From Anaerolineales bacterium (GTDB lineage Bacteria > Chloroflexota > Anaerolineae > Anaerolineales > Villigracilaceae), in NCBI GenBank assembly GCA_016928525.1, contig JAFGKO010000147.1, positions 1 to 23,128 of the forward strand: a stretch of 23,128 bases of DNA, in the 5' to 3' direction. Made by a program: the position numbers and the translations under genes. Shown here in pieces: positions 1 to 7,023 of the stretch (the stretch's first letter is position 1; each line of letters opens with the position of its first letter). The notes under the pieces were generated by a model. That model was not told the origin of the DNA. It worked only from the letters and a program-made list of their open reading frames with translations, and ran no database searches.

Positions 1-152
1 ACAAGGTTTGCCTCCCTACCAGTACGCAGCACAAAATGCCTGATTTTGTCCACTTCCTGATGGTACTAAATATGGGAGCTTGACAGGCAAAGTACAGGTA
101 ATACGACTTTATGAGATTTTACACGTTTTCGTGTCTAAATTTCCTTATCCAC

Positions 153-437
153 TTAATTTGTTCTTTCCCGTTTTTTTTCCTGCTGACATCCTTTGAGGCC
201 ATCGCTACCCTTTGGTGGGAGCTTGCTGCACGCCAGTTCCTGCTCTTCTCTCCTTGTCTTTGGCACCGCTACCTCTTTGCCTTGGTTTTCTTCACCGCTG
301 GGAAAGTTCTCCTGGGCTTGTTTCTTCCAACGGTGCAATTGGTTCGGGTGGATGTTGTTCTCAGAAGCGATCTGGGCAACACTCTTGTCTTCCCTGAACA
401 TTTCTAGAACGATTTGTGCCTTTTGTGTATTAGTCAT
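153..437 (-). pseudogene. IS3-family transposase OrfA remnant
   Basis: The first ~50 residues are a typical IS3/IS911 OrfA helix-turn-helix (HTH_Tnp_1 type): MTNTQKAQIVLEMF, then DKSVAQIASENNIHPNQLHRW. OrfA normally binds the insertion sequence ends and feeds a frameshifted OrfAB transposase. After QENFPS the frame loses family likeness and becomes a low-complexity charged tail with no leucine zipper. A run of eight A residues near the end (minus strand, 171-178) resembles the slippery site used for OrfAB frameshifting, but both alternative frames stop soon afterwards and no OrfB follows to position 1. Start chosen at the methionine conserved in the family; a TATAAT lies upstream at 459-464 on the minus strand. 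It is most likely a non-functional fragment. The remaining 152 bases to the window edge hold nothing recognisable. Confidence 0.75.
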
Positions 438-492
438 AGAAAGCTTGAGCACTAGAGTATTATATAGGGATGAAAGCAAAACGTGTCTACTA

Positions 493-789
493 TCCAGCAA
501 CCGCCCCGCCGACGCGGAAATCCACGGCATCCGCGATGGCATGGCGGTCAGTGGCACCTCATGGCGCGGCGGGATCGTCGTGCGTGCTGCCGTGACGGAG
601 AGAACCACCGTTGGCGTGGTCTTCCTGCCCTGGCACTTCGCCGAAGCCGCCGCCAACCTGCTGACCATCGACACGCTCGATCCGCAGGCCAAGATCCCCG
701 AGTTCAAAGCCTGCGCGGTGCAGGTGTTCCCGGCGAGGAATGATGAGTTGCCTAATCTGGATGCGATGTTGGAGAGAGGGCGATATTAG
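493..789 (+). pseudogene. fdhA: 3' fragment of formate dehydrogenase alpha subunit
   Basis: The frame reads as the C-terminal molybdopterin-dinucleotide-binding domain of a formate dehydrogenase alpha subunit. It opens with NRPADAEIHGIRDG and continues VTERTTVGVVFLPWHFAEAA, ANLLTIDTLDPQAKIPEFK and CAVQVFPAR, ending in a natural stop. In intact enzymes this domain closes over the bis-MGD cofactor and follows several hundred residues carrying the Fe-S cluster, the Sec/Cys site and the catalytic domain. None of that is present. Upstream, the frame runs into the antisense side of the IS3 orfA remnant, and homology starts abruptly near 493. There is no start codon or ribosome binding site, so it is a truncated relic, probably cut by the insertion element or a linked deletion. 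The FdhA assignment rests on the LPWHFAEAAANLLT and DPQAKIPEFK signatures; a related molybdopterin oxidoreductase is the alternative. Confidence 0.75.
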
Positions 790-820
790 GATTCACCGCG
801 AAGTCGCGAAGAGCGCAAAG
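790..820. repeat. Short dispersed repeat (CGCGAAG-type)
   Basis: A short segment with the internal duplication CGCGAAG TCGCGAAG follows directly on the fdhA fragment stop. Segments of this type are scattered between genes in many environmental bacterial genomes. Only one copy is seen here, so calling it a dispersed repeat rests on memory of similar sequences. Confidence 0.4.
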
Positions 821-841
821 CTATAAAAATGTTTCATGAGT

Positions 842-877
842 CCCCTCTCCCACGGGGAGAGGGCTAGGGTGAGGGGG
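842..877 (+). repeat. CCCCTCTCCC...GGTGAGGG hairpin repeat, copy A
   Basis: A C-rich arm (CCCCTCTCCC) faces a G-rich arm (GGGGAGAGGG), followed by a GGGTGAGGGGG tail. The same 35-38-nt unit in the same orientation recurs at 13983-14020 and 18424-18461. This copy is slightly degenerate. It sits between the two copies of the fdhA 3' end. Confidence 0.8.
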
Positions 878-879
878 CG

Positions 880-957
880 TGTGCCGTGCAGGTCTTTCCG
901 GCCAGGGATGATGGGTTACCAAATCCATATGTTGTATTAGAGAGAGGAAGATATTAA
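880..957 (+). pseudogene. Second, diverged copy of the fdhA C-terminal tail
   Basis: The frame reads CAVQVFPARDDGLPNP, then YVVLERGRY and stop. It matches the final 25 codons of the upstream fragment (CAVQVFPARNDELPNL...LERGRY) at 19 of 25 residues by my count, including the stop position. Nothing homologous precedes it; the match starts exactly where hairpin repeat copy A ends. It is a non-coding relic: a tandem partial duplication, or the tail of a second fdhA paralogue left by a deletion. Confidence 0.7.
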
Positions 958-1013
958 ACGAGTAATAAACAATAATCGGAACACCAAAAATTTGATGGTT
1001 TGTGATGGTGTGT

Positions 1014-4000
1014 TTACTCGATGGCTATCTCAAAATGTTTTGTCATTAATTGATTGTCTTCTCTAAAATAACTAATCCAATAGCGAAGTGTATATCCTGA
1101 ACCTGCTGCGCCTACGCATCGACCTGTTTTTGAAATTGAACTAAGGGCAAAATCCTTTTCTTGTTGTGGTGATATTATTTGAACTTGCTCGTTATCTTCT
1201 TGTTCAAGAATGTCGACAACTTGCCCCTTGTCGTTAGTGATTACTCCAACAATTAGGACGCTATCCATCACATAATTTTCGTTGTTGTTTTTTATTTCTA
1301 AATGTATAGTGTGTCTTGGATATTTCGGATTTCCAGAAACCACATGGCCAACATAAGACACAGTGTAATTGTTATCGCCAGCTTGGGGAATAAGTTTTTT
1401 AGTTGATATTTCTGTTATCTCTAGTTCTATGGTAGTGTTGCCTCCAAATGGATTATCCATAACATATCCTTTAAGGGTGTTAGCGGACATGACCCAATCA
1501 TTGAATCCCCCGAGACTTGATTTGAGATTTTCGTATTGTCGCACAATTTCTCCTGAGTCATTCTTAATTAGAATTGTGCCCTTGCCATCCTCTACCCAAA
1601 CTTGAGAATTGGATAAGGTAATTGCCCAAAGCGCTAAAAATTCATTGGTTATCGTGTCTGAATCTGCGCTTTTTCTGCACTGCACTATTGCAGAAAAAGA
1701 CTCTGAAAGTCCGTTGGGGAGAGTTGAACTAGTGCTCCATCCTCCTGCTTCAGAAATATTCCCTGAAACCTTTAGTTCACTTATATTCTGGACATCTGAT
1801 GGTGCATTAAGCAATATTGGGGGTAAATTATTTGTGTAATCATTGTTTGAAAAATCATTGACATTACAGGTGTCATTGTATGGCAAAATAGTGCCTATGA
1901 ATGTATTCCACTCTTCAGACGTAAAGTTTCTACTAATTAATTGGCAACCAAGATTTTGCCATAAATCGTTATCATAATTCCAGCCATAAAGAACGTTGTC
2001 GTTTCCTGCCGCGAAAATAATATTCCCGTCATTAGAAAAATTTAAATTGACCGCTCGAAGCGGTATTATTGCTTCTATTTTGGCCGAATCGACGTCGAAG
2101 ATATAAGCATAAGAATTGGTACATATACTAGTCTGTTGAACTCCTTTGCAGACTGCGACCGCAAGTTTCTTCCCATCGGAACTGAAAACTGGCTGAGCAA
2201 GATATTCTGAATTTGACATTATAAAGGACTTGGTAATAGATTCATTTTCAATATCGTATACATCAATTCTATTGCTAGTTAAGTTAGTAACAGCAACAGT
2301 ATTTTCGCTGGGATTTATTATGGGGTAAGTCCATACGTTGACAGCTGCTACAGGGATCTTTTTTAGTTTCTCATTTTGCAAGTCCCAAACATAAATATTT
2401 GTTGAATTGCCCCCCATGACCAAATATTTATTGCCAAAAGTAAACCCCATTTTGAAGAAATAGTCAGCCTTTTCTTCCAGCTGAAACACCTTAATATTTT
2501 TGGTGTTAATATCGACAATATTAACTGTCTGTTTATCATCCTTCACAAATGCGAGCAAACTACCATCCGAGCTAAAAACAAATTCTTCTGTGTTGATGTT
2601 TGTGCCCAATAGGTCAATTAAGAGATTAGATTCAACGTCCCAAAACTTCATTATTGAATTTTCCAATTCAGCCAAAATGGGATGGCCAGGCTGAAATGCT
2701 AGCAAATCTGCAACGGTTTGGTTTGGATTAGTTTTGATGACTTTATTGATTTTCCCTGTTTCCAGATTGTAAATTGCTATCTTGTCATTTCCGCCGATAG
2801 CTAACAACTTTCCATCTTCTTTTACTGCTACTAAAGGAATTGTGTCCATCTTTAATAGCGGGAACCCTGTTTGGGATAATTTTTCTAAGTTCCAAAGAAT
2901 TACCCTGTTTAATTCTAGTCCGTAAAGCCATTTTCCATCTTGACTTACCATCAAGGCGTCTCCGTTTATAGCAAGCCCTGCACTATATCCTCTAATTTCT
3001 TGAACAGTTTCGCCAGTAACGACATTCCATAGTTTAATTGCATTTGATGATAATTCATAAGAACCGACCACCTCTTGACTGTGTAAATCGATAAGTACTG
3101 CTCCCGCCTCCTCTGCTTTCACCATAGAATTTGATTGCATATCCCATATGATAAGTCGACCAATGTGGCTTACTCTTTGAGCTAATGCAGTAGCTATAAT
3201 ATATCTGTTTTCGGGAGTAATGACGATTGAATTAATGGCATCATACGATGTTTCATCTTTTCCCCTAACAAATATTGGCTCACCTATTGTGTTGCCAGTT
3301 TCAATATCCCACACTAGGATTTTTCCGTTATAACTTCCAGATAGTAAGATTTTTTCATCTAAATCTGTGGTTAAGGTTGATACGCTGTCATCATTTCCTT
3401 CAAATGTGCGAATTGATTGCCCTGTGTTTATATCCCAAAAAACGATATTCGCGTCTTTACCCGCAGTTACCAGCGTCTTGCCGTCATTTAGAAAAATGAG
3501 ATCATATGCAAAATGGTTAATCCGCTTTGTGATTGTACGGTTTGATACACTCCATAAACCAACGTACTCATCCTCTTTTCCACACTCTTTTATTTCTAAT
3601 CCAACAATATCTCCTGCTGGATTAATGTCATGTATTGTTGCATAAAAATCAATCGTGGTCTGACTCGTTATATTCCCACTTAAGGTGTCAATTATAAAAA
3701 TATCTGTTTTTGAACAGCCAAAATCAGGGTTGGTTCCATCAGAATAGATTAGTGTTGCAATTAGTGATTGCCCATCAGGGCTAATTTGCATTGTCTGATA
3801 TACAATCCTATTAGAATCAATGCCTTCAAGATTAATAATTTTATCTTTAGTTGGTTCATACTCAATAGCGTTGATTAACGCAAAACGCGTTTCGGGTAAA
3901 TCTGCTACCTTATTTGCTTGAATTGCAAGCAAAATCCCTAAATCAATATCACTATTAATTATTTGTTCAGATTGTGCTGCCAACTGGCGCGCTAGTGCGA

Positions 4001-4796
4001 TTTGAGATTGATTTTGTGCTTCAAGTTTTTGTGCATTTGCCTCCCCCTGAGCAGTTGACGCCATGTTTGCATTTGCTCGCGCCGTTGCAGCGTTATCGAA
4101 TGCGATGTTTCTTTGATTGAAAGCAAATAATATAAGGAGAAATAAAGCTACAATGACACCAACAGCTATTGTCAAACCCGAGTTTCTTGTTCTGGTTTCC
4201 CTTCTTCGACTATCAAGAACAAATTGTCTTTGTAGTTCTGTTGGTTGGGGATCTTGGGTTGAGTCTTTTGTGAGTTCTTTCTCGGCTTCACTTAGTTCTC
4301 TTCCACGTAATAGGCGGCTCGAATCTTTTCTCCTTTCCCAGTTGAGTGCCTTTACCTGTAGATTTGTGTGAAATTTAAGCCAAGCATAGTTTGTGTGGAT
4401 GGTTGTTTGCGTGCCTTCAATTGCTTTCTCGAAATTATCTTGCTCTTTTCGGCAAAAAACCCAATTTCGCTTAGAAATTTCCTTTTTAGCTAATTCGTAG
4501 AGAAATGTTTTTACGTCTGTGTCATGGATAACAATGGGTAAAATGCGTTTGTTATTCTTGACAGCGTGTGCAATCTCCTTGTTGCACATCTCTGATTTTG
4601 CGGAGTCTGGACTGATCAAAAACAAGAAAGCGTCTGCTTCTTCGATACCTCGATAGATTTCCTGCTCCCAATCTTCACCTTTAGGAATACTTTTCCAGTC
4701 TATCCACGTGTCGAGATCGTTTTGCGCTAAAGCATCAACGATTTTTTCAGCCAATTCTATATCTTTGCGTGAGTAGGAAATGAAAATGTGAGACAT
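1014..4796 (-). CDS. TIR domain - transmembrane - WD40 beta-propeller protein
   Basis: Predicted 1260-residue membrane-anchored TIR protein. Residues 1-~130 are a TIR domain: HIFISYSRKD at 3-12, WIDWKSIPKGEDW at 31-43, and SPDSAKSEMCNKE at 62-74, whose E74 occupies the place of the catalytic glutamate of NAD-cleaving TIRs. One transmembrane helix lies at ~207-226, followed by an Ala/Gln-rich helical segment (~235-280). Residues ~320-948 hold about twelve WD40-like blades (FWDINTG, VWDIETG, LWNVVTG, FWDVES, VWDLQN and others). Residues 949-979 (LGCQLISRNFTSEEWNTFIG) match the motif that often ends bacterial WD40 effectors. A further ~270 residues form apparently beta-rich domains. The topology suggests a cytoplasmic TIR and an exported sensor. 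No clear Shine-Dalgarno precedes the start, which lies 9 nt after a short leader ORF. Base composition is much more AT-rich than the flanks. NADase activity and a defence role are inferred. Confidence 0.9.
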   Translation of the reverse strand: MSHIFISYSRKDIELAEKIVDALAQNDLDTWIDWKSIPKGEDWEQEIYRGIEEADAFLFLISPDSAKSEMCNKEIAHAVKNNKRILPIVIHDTDVKTFLYELAKKEISKRNWVFCRKEQDNFEKAIEGTQTTIHTNYAWLKFHTNLQVKALNWERRKDSSRLLRGRELSEAEKELTKDSTQDPQPTELQRQFVLDSRRRETRTRNSGLTIAVGVIVALFLLILFAFNQRNIAFDNAATARANANMASTAQGEANAQKLEAQNQSQIALARQLAAQSEQIINSDIDLGILLAIQANKVADLPETRFALINAIEYEPTKDKIINLEGIDSNRIVYQTMQISPDGQSLIATLIYSDGTNPDFGCSKTDIFIIDTLSGNITSQTTIDFYATIHDINPAGDIVGLEIKECGKEDEYVGLWSVSNRTITKRINHFAYDLIFLNDGKTLVTAGKDANIVFWDINTGQSIRTFEGNDDSVSTLTTDLDEKILLSGSYNGKILVWDIETGNTIGEPIFVRGKDETSYDAINSIVITPENRYIIATALAQRVSHIGRLIIWDMQSNSMVKAEEAGAVLIDLHSQEVVGSYELSSNAIKLWNVVTGETVQEIRGYSAGLAINGDALMVSQDGKWLYGLELNRVILWNLEKLSQTGFPLLKMDTIPLVAVKEDGKLLAIGGNDKIAIYNLETGKINKVIKTNPNQTVADLLAFQPGHPILAELENSIMKFWDVESNLLIDLLGTNINTEEFVFSSDGSLLAFVKDDKQTVNIVDINTKNIKVFQLEEKADYFFKMGFTFGNKYLVMGGNSTNIYVWDLQNEKLKKIPVAAVNVWTYPIINPSENTVAVTNLTSNRIDVYDIENESITKSFIMSNSEYLAQPVFSSDGKKLAVAVCKGVQQTSICTNSYAYIFDVDSAKIEAIIPLRAVNLNFSNDGNIIFAAGNDNVLYGWNYDNDLWQNLGCQLISRNFTSEEWNTFIGTILPYNDTCNVNDFSNNDYTNNLPPILLNAPSDVQNISELKVSGNISEAGGWSTSSTLPNGLSESFSAIVQCRKSADSDTITNEFLALWAITLSNSQVWVEDGKGTILIKNDSGEIVRQYENLKSSLGGFNDWVMSANTLKGYVMDNPFGGNTTIELEITEISTKKLIPQAGDNNYTVSYVGHVVSGNPKYPRHTIHLEIKNNNENYVMDSVLIVGVITNDKGQVVDILEQEDNEQVQIISPQQEKDFALSSISKTGRCVGAAGSGYTLRYWISYFREDNQLMTKHFEIAIE

Positions 4797-4805
4797 AGAA
4801 CGTTT

Positions 4806-4889
4806 TCAAATTGTTTTGACGATATATGTAACGCAAGGCAAATTCGTGCGGCGGTAACTGATAAAAACGGTCTTTTCAATGCGCCCCAT
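4806..4889 (-). pseudogene. 5' remnant of a second TIR-domain gene, now a short leader ORF
   Basis: An AGGAG ribosome binding site and ATG open a 27-codon frame beginning MGRIEKTVFISYRRTNLP, the unmistakable first strand and loop of a TIR domain, and then fall into unrelated residues and TGA. This start differs from that of the downstream intact TIR-WD40 protein, so it comes from another TIR gene that was replaced or deleted. A TATAAT lies at 4909-4914 on the minus strand. The stop is 9 nt from the ATG of the TIR-WD40 gene, which has no convincing ribosome binding site of its own, so the relic may now act as a translational-coupling leader (inference). Confidence 0.65.
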
Positions 4890-4900
4890 GTGCGGCTCCT
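4876..4900 (-). repeat. 25-nt direct repeat, copy 1 (RBS + start leader)
   Basis: Identical over 25 nt to 5738-5762. On the minus strand it spans AGGAG, an 8-nt spacer region, the ATG and the first four-and-a-half codons (ATGGGGCGCATTGA). A TTGTATAAT motif lies upstream of both copies. Confidence 0.9.
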
Positions 4901-4935
4901 ATGAAGGAATTATACAAGAATCTACATCTATAACT

Positions 4936-5751
4936 TTATGACCCTTCGGGATATTCTTCTATTGCGTTGCCTATTCTTTCCTCGTCACTAAGCCTAAACA
5001 GCCCCTGGAACTTAAAAGTTTTGCAAAATCCTTCTAAACCTGGAAACAGTACAGAGCTGTTGATGTTATATTTTCTTAATCTTTGCAATCCCCCTTCTCG
5101 CATCTCAGGAGATATTTTTAACTTGAATATAAACCGATTTTCATCATCTAAACTCAAATTATTAATTAATTCATCATGCGATTTATTTAATGTTCCTGGG
5201 ACTAAAAATACTCCCTGTTGAGCCATTAATCTATGTGTCGGGTACCTTGGTTCAAAAATATACAACAAGTGATTATCTTTTTCCAACCTAAAATTGCTAG
5301 CATTATCAATGATTTTTTGCGCTCTTTTTGTTGAAACGCAGTATATTGCTGCATTTCCTTTCTCATCTTCAAGAGCAAAATAGGCAGCAACATATGGTGA
5401 AAACGTAAAATCGCAAAGCCTTGTTGGCGCTCCATAATGTTGCATAATTGCTAACCATTCTAATATCTGATCTTCTGGAGGTCGATAATCAAGAAATAGA
5501 TGTGCAGAATCCATGAAACGTTGTATCGACATTTTTTCATGACTTTTCCTCGCGATTTTTTTAGGTTTTCCTCTCCCTAATTTAGTAATATTTTCTGCAT
5601 ATTTATAAGTCCGATACAAGGAACTTTCTAGCTGCCAGTTAGCATTAGATTGTCCTCGAAAAATCCATTGTCGATTGGGCATCTGATCAACAAACCAATC
5701 AAAATGATCCCAACTGTAAACATCTGTTACATAATCATCAATGCGCCCCAT
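4936..5751 (-). CDS. FRG-domain protein
   Basis: 271 residues with a canonical FRG domain. WIFRGQSNANWQLESSLYR at 29-47 includes the F-R-G motif that names the family. LAIMQHYGAPTRLCDFTFSP at ~100-119 and VAAYFAL follow, and then a MAQQGVFLVPG segment. No signal peptide or membrane span is apparent, so it is probably cytoplasmic. The biochemical activity of FRG domains is not established; they recur in phage-defence and mobile neighbourhoods. The start is fixed by AGGAG 7 nt upstream of ATG, with a TATAAT at 5784-5789. It lies upstream of the TIR remnant and the TIR-WD40 gene on the same strand and shares their AT-rich composition, so it probably arrived with them. Its leader and first codons are duplicated in front of the TIR remnant. 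Confidence 0.88.
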   Translation of the reverse strand: MGRIDDYVTDVYSWDHFDWFVDQMPNRQWIFRGQSNANWQLESSLYRTYKYAENITKLGRGKPKKIARKSHEKMSIQRFMDSAHLFLDYRPPEDQILEWLAIMQHYGAPTRLCDFTFSPYVAAYFALEDEKGNAAIYCVSTKRAQKIIDNASNFRLEKDNHLLYIFEPRYPTHRLMAQQGVFLVPGTLNKSHDELINNLSLDDENRFIFKLKISPEMREGGLQRLRKYNINSSVLFPGLEGFCKTFKFQGLFRLSDEERIGNAIEEYPEGS

Positions 5752-5762
5752 GTGCGGCTCCT
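5738..5762 (-). repeat. 25-nt direct repeat, copy 2 (RBS + start leader of the FRG gene)
   Basis: Exact partner of 4876-4900. It carries the AGGAG ribosome binding site and the MGRID start of the FRG gene. The distance from TATAAT to AGGAG differs between copies: longer and C-rich here, short in copy 1. Confidence 0.9.
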
Positions 5763-5783
5763 GGTTAACTTGTCCTTGGGGGG

Positions 5784-5789
5784 ATTATA
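5784..5789 (-). promoter_or_regulatory. -10 element for the FRG gene
   Basis: TATAAT on the minus strand in the context TTGTATAATCCC, about 33 nt before the FRG start. No good -35 hexamer is seen; the -35 position falls at the edge of the foldback repeat. The same TTGTATAAT context occurs before the TIR remnant at 4909-4914. Confidence 0.5.
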
Positions 5790-5798
5790 CAATATTTA

Positions 5799-5991
5799 AT
5801 GTTATTGCGAGCCCGTTGGTTGAGTAGCCGCGTAGCGGCGTTTCGAAACCCGGGGCGTGGCAATCTCATGTTCACAGGCTACTTGAGATTGCTTCGTCAG
5901 CCGTGGTCTCCCTGGCCCGTTGGCCAGTACGGGCGATACTGCCTCGAAAAACACTCGGCTTACTCGACCGACGGCTTTCTCGCAATGACAT
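5799..5991. repeat. ~190-bp foldback (MITE-like) repeat
   Basis: It is bounded by near-perfect 13-nt terminal inverted repeats: ATGTTATTGCGAG at 5799-5811 and CTCGCAATGACAT at 5979-5991 (12 of 13 pair). A nested inverted pair, GCAATCTCA (5860-5869) and TGAGATTGC (5884-5892), lies inside. It has no coding frame that looks real. Elements with CTCGCAATGAC ends are widespread in environmental genomes. It starts 10 nt beyond the FRG -10 box and ends 6 nt from the SDR stop codon, forming the border between the AT-rich island and GC-richer DNA. Transposition by a partner enzyme is possible but not shown. Confidence 0.7.
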
Positions 5992-5997
5992 ATTGAT

Positions 5998-6807
5998 CTA
6001 CTTCCCCGCCTCAATCGCCTTGCGCGCGATATTGTCTATCAATTTTGGTGCAAAGGGCTTTACGTACTGTCCCACCTTTGCTCGCAGAGACATCACCAGT
6101 TCTCGCTTGCGCTTCTGGATGGCAGGCAGCATCAGTTCCACGCATTCTTCCACCGTCATGATTTCCCCTTCCCGCACCGGGCTCTCGCCGAGCGGTTTAC
6201 CGTCCGGTCCGAAGGCACGTACCCGCGTCTCGGTCGCCACAAAATCCGGGTAGATCATCGTCACGGCCACGTCGTCGTCGGCCAGTTCGATGCGCAGCGT
6301 GTCAAAGAAGCCCACCATGGCATGTTTGCTGGCCGCGTACCCGCTGCGGGTCGGCACGCCGTTCTTCCCGGTCAGGCTGGAGACACCCACGATCTGTCCA
6401 CGCGAGGCTTTCAGGTGCGGTAGGGCGTAATATGTGCAGTATACGCTCCCCAGGTAATTGACGCGCATGATCTTCTCGAAAATGCTCAAGTCTGTGACTT
6501 CATCAAAATAGGCCCACATGCTGATCCCGGCGTTGTTGACCAGGATGTCGATCCGCCCGAACTGCTCGACCGTTTTCCGCACTAAATTCTCACATTGAGC
6601 TTGCTCGGCCACATCCGTGGGAATGACGATTGCCTGTCCTCCGCGTTTCTCGCATTCCGCTCTGACGACTTCCAGCCGTTCTACATCGCGCGCTGCCAGG
6701 GACAGCTTTGCGCCCTGCGATGCCAGTTGGTAGGCCAGTTCGCGCCCGATCCCGCTGGATGCGCCGGTAATGACTACGACTTTATCCTTGAAATACGCGT
6801 TTGCCAT
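5998..6807 (-). CDS. SDR-family oxidoreductase
   Basis: 269-residue short-chain dehydrogenase/reductase of the classical type. TGASSGIG at 14-21 binds the NAD(P) pyrophosphate, NNAG at 91-94 stabilises the central sheet, and S143/S144 with Y157 and K161 (YAASK) form the catalytic set. An Arg-rich stretch after the second strand (AARDVERLE) suggests NADP preference (inference). No signal peptide is seen and the protein should be cytosolic. Start at 6807 chosen because GGAG sits at the right distance and the Rossmann fold begins nine residues later; the upstream in-frame extension lacks a ribosome binding site. The substrate cannot be told. The gene appears monocistronic, bounded by the foldback repeat downstream and a terminator hairpin upstream. 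Confidence 0.92.
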   Translation of the reverse strand: MANAYFKDKVVVITGASSGIGRELAYQLASQGAKLSLAARDVERLEVVRAECEKRGGQAIVIPTDVAEQAQCENLVRKTVEQFGRIDILVNNAGISMWAYFDEVTDLSIFEKIMRVNYLGSVYCTYYALPHLKASRGQIVGVSSLTGKNGVPTRSGYAASKHAMVGFFDTLRIELADDDVAVTMIYPDFVATETRVRAFGPDGKPLGESPVREGEIMTVEECVELMLPAIQKRKRELVMSLRAKVGQYVKPFAPKLIDNIARKAIEAGK

Positions 6808-6931
6808 GGTTGACTCCTGCAATAGTACTCCTAGTGCCGCAACAACCTTAAGCTGTAGGGTATTCTGCTGAATTTCGAAGTACAAAATTAATTCTACCCC
6901 TACAATTTAACCTGGTTGCGGTACTAGGGAA

Positions 6932-6937
6932 ATTATA
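6932..6937 (-). promoter_or_regulatory. Possible -10 element for the SDR gene
   Basis: TATAAT on the minus strand in the context CTGTATAATTTCCC, about 125 nt upstream of the SDR start and after the terminator of the preceding gene. No convincing -35 hexamer is present, so this is only a candidate. Confidence 0.3.
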
Positions 6938-6971
6938 CAGTGACATGTGGCGGCTGTTGCGCATTCTTACA

Positions 6972-7002
6972 AAAAAGATGCCTGTTGAAAAGGCATCTTT
7001 TT
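6972..7002 (-). terminator. Intrinsic terminator after the 7024-7953 gene
   Basis: A 12-bp stem, AAAAAGATGCCT at 6972-6983 with AGGCATCTTTTT at 6991-7002, encloses a 7-nt loop. Read on the minus strand it ends in a run of six T, 21 nt after the stop codon of the membrane protein gene. Confidence 0.85.
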
Positions 7003-7023
7003 GAAATTGTAGGATGATTACGT

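Noticed and set aside
121..134. ACACG TTTT CGTGT hairpin as a terminator
   Set aside because: Only a 5-bp stem and no T-tract; too weak to call.
111..407. Open plus-strand frame of 98 codons
   Set aside because: It is the antisense of the IS3 orfA relic, with no ribosome binding site and no family resemblance.
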